Of a stretch of DNA of 31,063 bases, positions 15,562 through 23,546 are shown piece by piece; the first letter of the stretch is position 1; each line of letters starts with the position of its first letter. Source of the DNA: Treponema sp. UBA7570. GTDB lineage: Bacteria > Spirochaetota > Spirochaetia > Treponematales > Treponemataceae. The position numbers and the translations under genes were made by a program. The notes below the pieces were generated by a model. That model was not told the origin of the DNA, ran no database searches, and was given only the letters and a program-made list of their open reading frames with translations. Where the stretch lies: positions 1,699-32,761 of the forward strand of contig DLLE01000030.1 in assembly GCA_002477955.1 (NCBI GenBank), given 5' to 3'.

Positions 15562-16854
15562 ATGAAAGCACTTGTTATTGGAAGTGGCGGACGCGAGCAC
15601 ACAATCGCCTGGAAATTAGCACAGAGTTCAAAAATTGAAGAAATTATCTGTGTTCCTGGAAACGGCGGAACTGCCGACGAAGCAAAATGCAAAAATATGA
15701 ATGGCGATGCTATTGAAATTGCAAAAAATGAAAAAGTTGATTTTGCCGTTGTTGGTCCGGAAGATCCTCTCTCAGAAGGAATCGCTGATAAACTTTGGGC
15801 TGCAGGAATTCCGACAGTTGGTCCTAAAAAGCAAGGTGCCGCCCTCGAAGCTTCAAAAGATCTTTCTAAGGTTTTTATGGAAAAATATGGCGTTGCATGC
15901 GCCGCTTCAAAAACTTTTACAGATAAAGAAAATGCGCTCGAATATGTTAAAAATCATGGAGCTCCAATCGTTGTAAAAGCTGACGGTCTGGCTGCTGGAA
16001 AAGGCGTTGTTGTTGCAAAAACCGTTGACGAAGCCCTCAAAGCCGTAAATGATATGATGGACGGCGAATTTGGCGATGCCGGAAAAAAACTCGTTATCGA
16101 AGATTATTTGCAGGGAGTTGAAATTTCGGTTCTTGCGGCTGTAAGCGTTACGGAAAATTCCGCAAAAATAAACAAAGCCTGCATAAAGGCATTTTTGCCA
16201 GCCCGCGACCACAAACGACTGCTCGACGGCGCAAAAGGTCCAAATACCGGAGGAATGGGCGCAATCTGTCCTCCACAGGATGTTACTGAACAGACAATGA
16301 ACGCTTTCCAAAAAAATATTCTTGAGCCAACATTGCGCGGTTTAATCGAAGAAAAAATGGACTACCGCGGATTTATTTTCTTTGGACTTATGCTTACAAA
16401 AGATGGTCCAAAAGCTCTTGAATACAATGTTCGCTTAGGAGATCCGGAAACTCAGGCTGTTTTGCCGATGATGGATTTTGATTTTGCCGACCTTTGTCTT
16501 GCAATTACAGGAGAAACTCTTTCTGACTTTAACCTTCAATGGAAAAAAGGATTTCAGGTTGCTCCTGTTGCAGTTAGCGGCGGTTATCCTCTTAAATATC
16601 CAAAAGGAAAAGAAATTTCTATTGATTCGGCAAAAATAAAAAAGAACGGTGCAAAAGTTTTTGTTGCCGGCGCTGTAAAAAATGAAAACAATGTCCTCGT
16701 TACAAGCGGCGGACGCGTTCTTGCCTGCTCGGCCCACGGCTCAAGCTTTGACGAAGCCTGGAAAAAAGCATATTCTGCTCTCGAAGGCATAAAATTTGAA
16801 GGAATGTTCTACAGAAAAGACATTGGTCTTCCGGGAGCAGCAGAATCAAATTAA
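15562..16854 (+). CDS. purD: Phosphoribosylamine-glycine ligase
   Basis: A 430-residue ATP-grasp enzyme (GAR synthetase) that joins glycine to 5-phosphoribosylamine in purine biosynthesis. The N-terminal MKALVIGSGGREHTIAWKLAQS, GPEDPLSEGIADKL, the ATP-grasp stretch VVKADGLAAGKGVVVA, GGMGAICPP and EYNVRLGDPETQAVLP are diagnostic. Length is normal. Start ATG 15562 has GAGG eight bases upstream. It stands alone with promoter and terminator; no other pur gene is nearby. Confidence 0.97.
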   Translation: MKALVIGSGGREHTIAWKLAQSSKIEEIICVPGNGGTADEAKCKNMNGDAIEIAKNEKVDFAVVGPEDPLSEGIADKLWAAGIPTVGPKKQGAALEASKDLSKVFMEKYGVACAASKTFTDKENALEYVKNHGAPIVVKADGLAAGKGVVVAKTVDEALKAVNDMMDGEFGDAGKKLVIEDYLQGVEISVLAAVSVTENSAKINKACIKAFLPARDHKRLLDGAKGPNTGGMGAICPPQDVTEQTMNAFQKNILEPTLRGLIEEKMDYRGFIFFGLMLTKDGPKALEYNVRLGDPETQAVLPMMDFDFADLCLAITGETLSDFNLQWKKGFQVAPVAVSGGYPLKYPKGKEISIDSAKIKKNGAKVFVAGAVKNENNVLVTSGGRVLACSAHGSSFDEAWKKAYSALEGIKFEGMFYRKDIGLPGAAESN

Positions 16855-16890
16855 AAAGCAAATTTTTGTAACAAAATAATATAGAATAAA

Positions 16891-16940
16891 AAAAGACTGG
16901 CCTGATAAAGCGTAAAATTTTATCTGGCAGTCTTTTTTTT
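16891..16940 (+). terminator. Terminator after purD
   Basis: AAAAGACTGGCCTGATAAA (16891-16909) pairs with TTTATCTGGCAGTCTTTT with one bulge and one mismatch, followed by a run of T. A strong intrinsic terminator. Confidence 0.85.
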
Positions 16941-16943
16941 GTG

Positions 16944-17051
16944 TTAGCGATGGGAATGGCGCGCCGAAGGCGCGTTCCGGAGCAAGGCGCAGGAATGAGC
17001 GCAGCGAACCATGGACGTAGCGACCGAAGGCTTTGCCTTCGGGAACACCCG
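16944..17051. repeat. GC-rich hairpin element between purD and glnN
   Basis: Starts TTAGCGATGG. Contains CGCGCC-GAA-GGCGCG (16960-16974), the core GCAGCGAACCATGGACGTAGCGA (17001-17023, written here only as position and sense: reverse complement reads TCGCTACGTCCATGGTTCG then CTGC), CCGAAGGC-TTT-GCCTTCGG (17024-17042) and CGGG-AACA-CCCG before a T-run. The core recurs at 22461-22483 and 30054-30074. It lies directly against the glnN stop codon. Confidence 0.75.
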
Positions 17052-17055
17052 TTTT

Positions 17056-19137
17056 TTACTGAACGCTAAAAAGCAAATCTTCGTAACTTGGATAAGGTTT
17101 GTATTCCTGGCCCAAAAGCTCTTCGAGCAAATCGCCGCTTGAGCGCAAATCTTCCATTGCAGGAAGGATTTTTTTTGCATAATCCTGGGCTTTTTCCATA
17201 AGCTCAGTTTTTTTCTGTGCCTGAATGTGCAGTTCGTCGAGCTTTTGCTTTTTTTGCTCAACTTCGTTCAAAAGAGCAGACACTTTTTTTATCTGATTTT
17301 TGCCGTATTCAAACGGAAGGTCTGCCGGCATTTTTGAATATGTGTCCGTAAGTTTGTTCAGAAAATTAAGCGCAGAAGGTTCAATGTCTTTATTTACCAT
17401 TTCAATCATTGTTCCAACTTCAATGTTTAAAACCTGACAGTATTTTTCAAGTTTTACGTCGTAGTGGCTTTTCATTTCAACTTCGGAATAAATTCCTGTC
17501 TGTTCAAAAAGTTCTATGTTTTTTTTGTCCAGATAATGAGCCATGGCGTCAGGAGTTGTGCGGAAATTTTTAAGTCCGCGTTTTTCGGCTTCTTTTATCC
17601 ATTCTTCGCCGTAACCGTTTCCGTTGAACAAAATTCTCCAGTGAGAGGTAATTTCGCGTTTAATGAGATTTTGAAGTTCTTTGTCAAAATTTTCAGCTTT
17701 TTCGAGTTCATCTGCAAATTTTGAGAGGGAATCAGAAAGTATTGCGTTTAATATCGTGTTTGGACCGGAAATTGACAGGTTTGAACCTACTGAGCGGAAT
17801 TCAAAGCGGTTCCCTGTAAAGGCAAATGGCGAAGTTCTGTTGCGGTCTGTCGAATCCTTTGGAATTGCAGGCAAAACGTCTACGCCAATCGACATTTTTT
17901 TGCTTCCGTTTCCAGTGTAAGGCTTGCCGTCCTTAATTGCCTTTAAAATTGCTTCAAGCTCGTCGCCAACGTAAATCGACATGATTGCTGGAGGTGCTTC
18001 GTTCGCTCCTAAACGGTGATCGTTTCCGGCACTTGCAACAATCGCGCGCAGCAAATCCTGATGATCATCTACAGCCTTTATAACCGCCGTCAAAAAGAGC
18101 AAAAACTGCGCATTTTCCATCGGCGTTGTTCCTGGAGAAAAAAGATTTTCGCCGGAATCGGTAGCAATCGACCAGTTGTTGTGCTTTCCGCTGCCATTTA
18201 CGCCTTCAAAAGGCTTTTCGTGCAAAAGGCAGATTAAACCGTGACGGCGCGCAACTTTTTTCATAACTTCCATTGTAAGCTGGTTTTGGTCTGCGGCAAG
18301 ATTTGAAGTTGTAAAAATTGGAGCCATTTCATGCTGAGCTGGAGCGGCTTCGTTGTGTTCGGTTTTTGCGTAAATTCCAAGTTTCCACAATTCTTCGTTC
18401 AAATCTTCCATATATTCGATTACGCGCGGCTTAATTGCGGCAAAATACTGGTCGTCCATTTCCTGTCCTTTTACAGGATGAGCACCAAAAAGCGTTCTGC
18501 CGGTCATTTTTAAATCGCGTCTTTTGGCATAGAGTTTTTCGTCAACCAAAAAATATTCCTGTTCAGGGCCCATTGTTGTCGTCACATGCTTAGCAGAATT
18601 TCCGAAAAGTTTTAAAATCCGGAGGGACTGGCGGTTTAAGCTTTCCATAGAACGCAAAAGCGGAGTTTTTTTGTCGAGGGCTTCGCCGTTGTAAGAGCAA
18701 AAAGCGGTTGGAATACAAAGAGTGTGGTCTTTTACAAATGGAAATGAAGTCGGGTCCCAAACTGTGTAACCGCGGGCTTCAAAAGTTGAACGATAACCGC
18801 CGCTCGGAAAAGACGAGGCATCTGGTTCACCTTTTATAAGTTCTTTTCCACTAAAACTCATGATAATTTTGCCTTCAGCAGCAGGCGTCAAAAAGCTGTC
18901 GTGTTTTTCGGCAGTAATTCCAGTCAAAGGCTGAAACCAGTGCGAATAATGAGTTGCGCCTTTTTCAATCGCCCAGTCTTTCATAGCATTGGCAACTTCG
19001 TTTGCAACACCGAGTTCAAGCGGGCAGCCTTCCACCATGGTTTTTTTTAAAGAGGCATAAATATTCGCAGAAAGCCTTTTTTTCATTTCGCTTTCATTAA
19101 AAACCATGCACGCAAACATTTCAGGAACGTTAATCAT
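17056..19137 (-). CDS. glnN: Type III glutamine synthetase
   Basis: A 693-residue GSIII enzyme that makes glutamine from glutamate, ammonia and ATP. Family signatures include VPEMFACMVFNESEMKKRL at the N-terminus, ATHYSHWFQPLTGITAEKHDSF, the nucleotide/metal region GPEQEYFLVD, NEAAPAQHEMAP and NGSGKHNNWSIAT, and HRLGANEAPPAIMSIYVG. The C-terminal helical part, about 690-730 residues in total, is normal for GSIII as in Bacteroides. ATG at 19137 was chosen because GAGG lies five bases upstream and the conserved MINVPE follows; an in-frame start 15 codons earlier lacks support. It is a single gene with its own promoter. GSIII in an anaerobe fits ammonia assimilation. Confidence 0.95.
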   Translation of the reverse strand: MINVPEMFACMVFNESEMKKRLSANIYASLKKTMVEGCPLELGVANEVANAMKDWAIEKGATHYSHWFQPLTGITAEKHDSFLTPAAEGKIIMSFSGKELIKGEPDASSFPSGGYRSTFEARGYTVWDPTSFPFVKDHTLCIPTAFCSYNGEALDKKTPLLRSMESLNRQSLRILKLFGNSAKHVTTTMGPEQEYFLVDEKLYAKRRDLKMTGRTLFGAHPVKGQEMDDQYFAAIKPRVIEYMEDLNEELWKLGIYAKTEHNEAAPAQHEMAPIFTTSNLAADQNQLTMEVMKKVARRHGLICLLHEKPFEGVNGSGKHNNWSIATDSGENLFSPGTTPMENAQFLLFLTAVIKAVDDHQDLLRAIVASAGNDHRLGANEAPPAIMSIYVGDELEAILKAIKDGKPYTGNGSKKMSIGVDVLPAIPKDSTDRNRTSPFAFTGNRFEFRSVGSNLSISGPNTILNAILSDSLSKFADELEKAENFDKELQNLIKREITSHWRILFNGNGYGEEWIKEAEKRGLKNFRTTPDAMAHYLDKKNIELFEQTGIYSEVEMKSHYDVKLEKYCQVLNIEVGTMIEMVNKDIEPSALNFLNKLTDTYSKMPADLPFEYGKNQIKKVSALLNEVEQKKQKLDELHIQAQKKTELMEKAQDYAKKILPAMEDLRSSGDLLEELLGQEYKPYPSYEDLLFSVQ

Positions 19138-19185
19138 ACCACCCTCACTGCCCGCAACCGCGGAACATTTGTAATTTTGCACAAA

Positions 19186-19214
19186 AGTATATCAATTTTT
19201 TGTTTTTATTTAAA
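19186..19214 (-). promoter_or_regulatory. Probable glnN promoter
   Basis: On the minus strand TTTAAA (19214-19209), 17-base spacer and TATACT (19191-19186). The expected start gives a leader of about 40 bases. The -35 box is weak. Confidence 0.45.
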
Positions 19215-19222
19215 CTGCACGC

Positions 19223-19273
19223 AAAAAAAAGCCCGGACTAATTTGAATTTTCTTTCAAAAAAGTCCGGGCTTT
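19223..19273 (-). terminator. Terminator after kduI
   Basis: A perfect 12-bp stem, AAAGCCCGGACT with AGTCCGGGCTTT (19228-19239 and 19262-19273), loop of 22 bases, followed on the minus strand by a run of eight T. It separates kduI from glnN. Confidence 0.9.
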
Positions 19274-19308
19274 CTAATAATTTAATATTTTTTGTGCTTA
19301 GTTTTTTA

Positions 19309-20151
19309 CTAGCGCAAATCTGTTGTACGAATCCAGTCCTGGTCTGTGTATGTGCGGTTTTCGCCACCCATTGACCAAATGAATGTGTAGTTGCTTGTTC
19401 CACAACCTGAATGGATTGACCAAGAAGGGTTGATTACAGCTTCGTCATTGTGCATTACTATGTGGCGTGTTTCCTGAGGTTCGCCCATAAAATGGAACAA
19501 AATCTGGTCTTCTGGCAAATCAAAATAGAAATAAACTTCCATACGGCGTTCGTGTGTATGAGCCGGCATTGTGTTCCAAACCGAACCAGTTTCCAGATGG
19601 GTCATTCCCATCGAAAGCTGGCATGTTTCCAAAATATCCGGGTGAATGTACTGGTTGATTGTGCGGTCGTTTGATTCTGCGGCAGAACCTGCATGCACGT
19701 GGTTTGCCTGTTCATAAGTAATTACGCGGCTTGGGTAAGAAACGTGCGCAGGAACTGAGTTCATATAGAATTTTGCAGGATTTTTCTTGTCTACGCTTTC
19801 GAGAACAACGTCTTTTGTTCCGGCACCAAGATAAAGAGCGTCGTAATGATTTACTTTGTATTCAACGCCGTCAGCAACAACAATTCCGTCACCGCCAATG
19901 TTAATCATTCCAAGTTCACGGCGCTGGAGGAAAAAGTCAACTCCAAAATCTTTCATTGGATCAATATTTTTGTCCAATTTAACTTTCTTATCTACAGGCA
20001 TTGCTCCAAGAGTTACAATGCGGTCAATGTGGCTGTAAACTGCGCTTACATCATTTTTTACAAAAATATTAGAAATCAAAAACTCTTTGCGAAGTTCTTC
20101 GGTTGTCATTGTTTTAAAAGGTTCTTTTCCAGTTGAATAGCGAATATCCAT
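19309..20151 (-). CDS. kduI: 5-dehydro-4-deoxy-D-glucuronate isomerase
   Basis: A 280-residue cupin isomerase that converts 5-keto-4-deoxyuronate to 2,5-diketo-3-deoxygluconate during pectin and glycosaminoglycan breakdown. Family features: MDIRYSTGKEPFKTMTTEELRKEFLI, DRIVTLGAMPV, FFLQRRELGMINIGG, and the zinc site TMPAHTHERRMEVYFYF with a later HSGCGT. The start at 20151 is preferred because GGAGA lies six bases before it; the ATG four codons earlier has no ribosome site and would put the SD inside the gene. No other kdu, pel or uxu gene is in the window, so the pathway partners are elsewhere. Confidence 0.95.
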   Translation of the reverse strand: MDIRYSTGKEPFKTMTTEELRKEFLISNIFVKNDVSAVYSHIDRIVTLGAMPVDKKVKLDKNIDPMKDFGVDFFLQRRELGMINIGGDGIVVADGVEYKVNHYDALYLGAGTKDVVLESVDKKNPAKFYMNSVPAHVSYPSRVITYEQANHVHAGSAAESNDRTINQYIHPDILETCQLSMGMTHLETGSVWNTMPAHTHERRMEVYFYFDLPEDQILFHFMGEPQETRHIVMHNDEAVINPSWSIHSGCGTSNYTFIWSMGGENRTYTDQDWIRTTDLR

Positions 20152-20184
20152 CTTTTTCTCCATTTAATAAAATTTTATAAAATT

Positions 20185-20207
20185 AAAATCGCACTTCGTG
20201 CACTTTT
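20185..20207. repeat. Small hairpin in the kduI leader
   Basis: AAAATC-GCAC-TTC-GTGC-AC-TTTT: a four-base GC stem with TTC loop flanked by complementary A/T runs, between the probable promoter (TTGACT...TAAACT on the minus strand near 20230-20203) and the start codon. Could be a regulatory structure or a remnant of a larger hairpin element. Confidence 0.4.
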
Positions 20208-20234
20208 ATAAGTTTATTCTTCCATTGTAAAAAG

Positions 20235-20783
20235 TCAATCACAAGTTTGCGCAGTAAGATAATTGTGACTAAAACCGTCAGGAGTTTCTGTTAGCGTGTA
20301 TTTTCCGATTACAGTAATTTCCTGATCTATAACCGGCTCTTTTCCGGCAAAATCGTATTTGAACTCAAGGCCTTGCTGACAGCAGGCAAGAGCATCTTTT
20401 ATGATTACCGCATAAGAAGGCTGGCCATCCGGACTGTTTAATTTTATAAAGTTTCCTTTTATTTTAAAAGTTTTTCCGTTGAAGTTTTGCGGTTCAAGCA
20501 TAAGATTAAAAACCTGGGCATAAACCATATTTGAGTTCATTTTTGTAAGATCGAAATCTACCGAAAAACCGGCTTTTTTTTCTGATTGCTCCTGATTTTT
20601 TTGCTGAATTGAATTTTTTGTACACGAAGCAAAGGTTAAGGTCAACGCGAGAAGGACAGCAGCAGCGCCGAAGGCGTTCAAAAATGGCAAAAAAGCCATT
20701 TTTGAATGAAACTGCGAATGGCCTGACGGCAGATTTTCTGCCGGCTCGCCAAAAAAATTTTTAAACAAAGAATGATTTTTCAT
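20235..20783 (-). CDS. Zinc-operon lipoprotein with OB-like domain and an inserted repeat in its signal peptide
   Basis: A 182-residue putative lipoprotein encoded last in the zur-znuACB operon. The start at 20783 overlaps the znuB stop as ATGA. The lipobox is TFASC (lipidated Cys about residue 54). Residues 12-40 are encoded by a GC-rich hairpin element; without them the N-terminus would be a normal short lipoprotein signal, MKNHSLFKNFF followed by AAVLLALTLTFASC. The mature part contains FNGKTFKIKGNFIKL, AVIIKDALACCQQGLEFKYD and QEITVIGKYTL, resembling the OB-like domain with a Cys-Cys pair in proteins found beside Znu-type transporters (family identity is inference). It may bind or deliver zinc at the membrane. 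An in-frame ATG at the end of the element (MAFLPFLNAFG) could give a shorter signal. Confidence 0.72.
   Translation of the reverse strand: MKNHSLFKNFFGEPAENLPSGHSQFHSKMAFLPFLNAFGAAAVLLALTLTFASCTKNSIQQKNQEQSEKKAGFSVDFDLTKMNSNMVYAQVFNLMLEPQNFNGKTFKIKGNFIKLNSPDGQPSYAVIIKDALACCQQGLEFKYDFAGKEPVIDQEITVIGKYTLTETPDGFSHNYLTAQTCD
20665..20750. repeat. Hairpin element inserted in frame in a lipoprotein gene
   Basis: About 86 bp. GCGCCGAAGGCG is followed by a perfect 12-bp hairpin TTCAAAAATGGC-A6-GCCATTTTTGAA (20677-20706) and a second perfect hairpin CGGCAGA-TTT-TCTGCCG (20727-20743), ending GGCTCGCC. The first half matches the element at 15364-15441 outside the inner stem. It occupies codons 12-40 of the lipoprotein gene without breaking the frame. 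Confidence 0.78.
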
Positions 20784-21610
20784 TTTAGAAATTTCCCCGC
20801 AACCGAAAATACGACAAAAACAAAAAGATTGACCGCAACAATTGTCGAGCCAACCGGAGTTCCTGCCAGAATTGAAATTAAAAGTCCAGAAACTGAACAT
20901 ACAACAGAAACCGCCGCGCTGCAAATTATTACGCTTTTAAAGCTTTTCAAAACGCGCATTGCTGAAAGCGCCGGAAAAATTACCAGAGCGCTGATTAAAA
21001 GCGAGCCGACAAGATTCATTGCAAGAACGATTATTATGGCGATTATAACGGCAATTACCAGATTGTAAAGGCTTGCGTGGGTTCCGACAGCCTGAGCGAA
21101 ATTTTCGTCAAAGGTTACGGCGAAAATTTTGTTGTAAAAGACGATAAATGCGGCAATTACGGCAACCGAGAGAATTACGCACAGATAAACTTCGGCTTTT
21201 GTAAGCGTCAAAATTGAAGTTGAACCAAAAAGTGTGGAACAGACATCGCCTGCAAGATTTGCGGACGAACTAAAAATGTTCATTAAAAGGTAGCCGAGAG
21301 CAAGAGATGAAACGCTTATGACGGCAATTGCGGCATCGCCCTGAATTTTTGTGTTTTTTCCAGTGCGCAAAAGGAGAATTGCGGCTATGACGGTGAATGG
21401 CAAAACAAGATACATATTGTTCGACAAATTAAGAACCGCAGCAATCGCCATGGCTCCAAACGCAACATGGCTCAATCCGTCGCCAATAAAACTGAACCGT
21501 TTTAAAACCAAAGTTACGCCAAGCAAGCTTGAACAAAGCGAAATCAAAACTCCGACAATAAACGCATACTGCACAAACGAAAAACTAAAATAATGGATTA
21601 AAGTGGACAT
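20780..21610 (-). CDS. znuB: Zinc ABC transporter permease
   Basis: A 276-residue ABC-3 family membrane permease with about eight to nine hydrophobic segments. Recognisable are SLLGVTLVLKRFSFIGDGLSHVAFGAMAIA and GSLLISALVIFPALSAMRVLKSFK. It forms the membrane channel of the ZnuABC uptake system with ZnuA outside and ZnuC inside. GGAG precedes the ATG. It is followed without gap by the lipoprotein gene. Substrate could be manganese in this family, but the Zur-type operon makes zinc more likely. Confidence 0.92.
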   Translation of the reverse strand: MSTLIHYFSFSFVQYAFIVGVLISLCSSLLGVTLVLKRFSFIGDGLSHVAFGAMAIAAVLNLSNNMYLVLPFTVIAAILLLRTGKNTKIQGDAAIAVISVSSLALGYLLMNIFSSSANLAGDVCSTLFGSTSILTLTKAEVYLCVILSVAVIAAFIVFYNKIFAVTFDENFAQAVGTHASLYNLVIAVIIAIIIVLAMNLVGSLLISALVIFPALSAMRVLKSFKSVIICSAAVSVVCSVSGLLISILAGTPVGSTIVAVNLFVFVVFSVAGKFLK

Positions 21611-21694
21611 AAAATCGTCTCCAAAATAAAAAAAATCAATTTATAAAAGTTGAAATTTTGCTTTTTTTACAAAAACTTACAAAACTTTCGTAAA

Positions 21695-22417
21695 TTACAA
21701 AAGTTTTACTCCCATAATTCGCTTTATCTGTCCATTGCAATCCGGGCAGGTCGATTTATGCACAAATTCGGCCTTTGTTCCAAAAAAAATTTCTTTTCCA
21801 ATGTGCAGAACGTGGGTTGCGAAGCGAAGCGAAGCGTCTATGTCGTGGCTTATCATAATGACCGTAATTCCGCTTTTATGCAAATTTTCGATAAGTTTGT
21901 ACATTTCTTCCTGCGCTCCCGGATCAAGCGCGCTTACAGGCTCATCGAGCAAAAGCATTTTTTGAGTGGCGCACAATGCCCTGGCAAGAAGGACTCTCTG
22001 CTGCTGTCCGCCAGAAAGTTCACGGTAACATCGGCGCGCAAGATGAGCAATTCCCATTTTTTTCATATTTTTCATGGCAAGTTTTTTTTCTTCTTTTTTG
22101 TAGAACGGACGGCAACCGCAACGGCTCTGACAGCCAGAAAGAACTATTTCCCAGACGCTGGCCGGGAAATCCCTCTGAACAAAAGTCTGCTGCGGCAAAT
22201 ATCCAATTTCGTCCGCCAAAAGTCCGTCTCCGGTTTCGATTGTGCCAGAAATCGGCTTTAAAAGTCCAAGAATTGCCTTCATCAAGGTCGATTTTCCGGA
22301 ACCATTTTCGCCGACAATGCAAAGATAGTCGCCGGAATTTACCTTGAACGACAGATTTTTTATTATGATTTTTGATTCATAACCTAAAACAAGATTTTTG
22401 CAAATTAACTGTGCCAT
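21695..22417 (-). CDS. znuC: Zinc ABC transporter ATP-binding protein
   Basis: A 240-residue ABC ATPase that powers zinc uptake. Walker A GENGSGKST, Q-loop YLPQQ, signature LSGGQQQRV and Walker B MLLLDEPVSALDP, then SHDID, are all intact. The C-terminus has CPDC, and an insertion reads CQSRCGCRPF, so extra Cys are present. ATG 22417 starts MAQLICKNLVLGY as expected; an earlier in-frame GTG at 22444 lies within a GC-rich repeat and is not favoured. The repeat (22430-22550) sits between znuA and znuC and supplies GGAGG about 15 bases ahead of the ATG, further than ideal. Confidence 0.93.
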   Translation of the reverse strand: MAQLICKNLVLGYESKIIIKNLSFKVNSGDYLCIVGENGSGKSTLMKAILGLLKPISGTIETGDGLLADEIGYLPQQTFVQRDFPASVWEIVLSGCQSRCGCRPFYKKEEKKLAMKNMKKMGIAHLARRCYRELSGGQQQRVLLARALCATQKMLLLDEPVSALDPGAQEEMYKLIENLHKSGITVIMISHDIDASLRFATHVLHIGKEIFFGTKAEFVHKSTCPDCNGQIKRIMGVKLL

Positions 22418-22429
22418 AATTTTTGGCGT

Positions 22430-22550
22430 TTCCCTCCGCTTCACTTCGTTACGCTTCGGGTCGCTATGTCCGCCCTTCGCCGCAAAATCGGCTCATTGCG
22501 TGGCTTATCGCCGCGCAACTTCGGGGCTGCCAGCACTAACGCATTCACTC
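22430..22550. repeat. GC-rich repeat element between znuA and znuC
   Basis: About 120 bp, much richer in G+C than its flanks. The core TCGCTATGTCC-GCCC-TTCGCCGC at 22461-22483 matches the cores at 17001-17023 and 30054-30074 (opposite strand). It continues with GGGGCTGCCAGCACTAACGC near 22520-22542, similar to CGCTAAC ends of other copies. It splits an otherwise tight operon. Confidence 0.65.
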
Positions 22551-23546
22551 CTTTCCGAAAAAATCTAATTTTTCGTAATTTTCTTTCATAACATCGATAT
22601 AATTTTTTCCGGCTTTTATCTGATCAAAAGTTGCAGACTGCATTGAATCGATTACAAAAATTTCACATTTTCCGTCAAATCCGGCATTTTTTATTACGGT
22701 TTTTGCAATTTTTTTGTCAGAATTTTCGGTCACAAAAACCCTCGGCTCTTCAAATTCCTGAACCTTTTTTGAAAGAAAGGCAACCGTTTCAAAACTTGCT
22801 TCCGTTTCTGCCGAACATCCGGAAAAAGCAGCAAAATATTTTGCTCCAAGCTCGTCGGTCATATAACGGAACGGAAAACGGTCGCAGAAAATCAAAGGTT
22901 TTGAAGAAAAGTCATTTTTTTTGGAAAGCTCAAGCGCAATTTCCGAAAGAGAATCAAGTTTTTTAAGATAATTCTGCAAATTTTTTGCATAAACAGAAGA
23001 ATTTGCAAGATCCAAAACTTCAAGATATTCCGCAATTTTTATAACAGCGGTCTTTGCATTCTTTACGGAAAGCCAGACATGCTCGTCATATTCAATTTCG
23101 TCTTCGTGCCCGTCATTTTCTTTATTGCTTTGCATGCCTTCTACGTTTTCTTCTTCCTTAACATTTTGCGCAAGAATTTCCATTAGATTTACAGTAAATT
23201 GATTTTTGTTGTTTGAATTTTTTATAACCTGAGAAACCCAAAAATCGCTTTCGCCGCCAACATATATAAAAAGGTCAGAACTTGCAATTTTTACAATGTC
23301 GGCCGTGCTCGGCTGGTAAGAATGAAGGTCTGTTCCGTTTTTTGCAAGAAGTTCAAGTTCAAAACTGTCGCTGCCTTCAATCAAATTTTTAACCCAATCG
23401 TATTCTGGAAAAATTGTTGCAACAACTTTTATTTTTTGTTTTTCTGCTTCAGATTCTGTTTTTGTATTTTGATTTTTTTTGCAGCCTGCAAAACTCAGAG
23501 CAAGAACCGCCGCAAAAAAAAACGTAACAACTTTATTCATTTTCAT
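22545..23546 (-). CDS. znuA: Zinc-binding lipoprotein of the ZnuABC system
   Basis: A 333-residue metal-binding lipoprotein (cluster A-I). The signal is MKMNKVVTFFFAAVLALSFAGC, lipidated at Cys22. Expected ligands are in TDLHSYQPSTADI, the acidic/His stretch NDGHEDEIEYDEHVWLSVKNA, and a C-terminal Asp/Glu. The His/acid loop is short. It captures zinc for ZnuB. ATG 23546 has GGAG six to seven bases upstream and overlaps the zur 3' end by 14 bases; the longer reading to 23594 has no support. Confidence 0.93.
   Translation of the reverse strand: MKMNKVVTFFFAAVLALSFAGCKKNQNTKTESEAEKQKIKVVATIFPEYDWVKNLIEGSDSFELELLAKNGTDLHSYQPSTADIVKIASSDLFIYVGGESDFWVSQVIKNSNNKNQFTVNLMEILAQNVKEEENVEGMQSNKENDGHEDEIEYDEHVWLSVKNAKTAVIKIAEYLEVLDLANSSVYAKNLQNYLKKLDSLSEIALELSKKNDFSSKPLIFCDRFPFRYMTDELGAKYFAAFSGCSAETEASFETVAFLSKKVQEFEEPRVFVTENSDKKIAKTVIKNAGFDGKCEIFVIDSMQSATFDQIKAGKNYIDVMKENYEKLDFFGKE

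Noticed and set aside
20784..20924. N-terminal extension of the Znu lipoprotein by 47 residues
   Set aside because: It lies wholly inside znuB in another frame; the ATGA overlap start is better.
21829..21846. GCGAAGCGAAGCGAAGCG triple repeat
   Set aside because: It encodes part of the conserved ZnuC region after SHDID and stays in frame; probably not an element.
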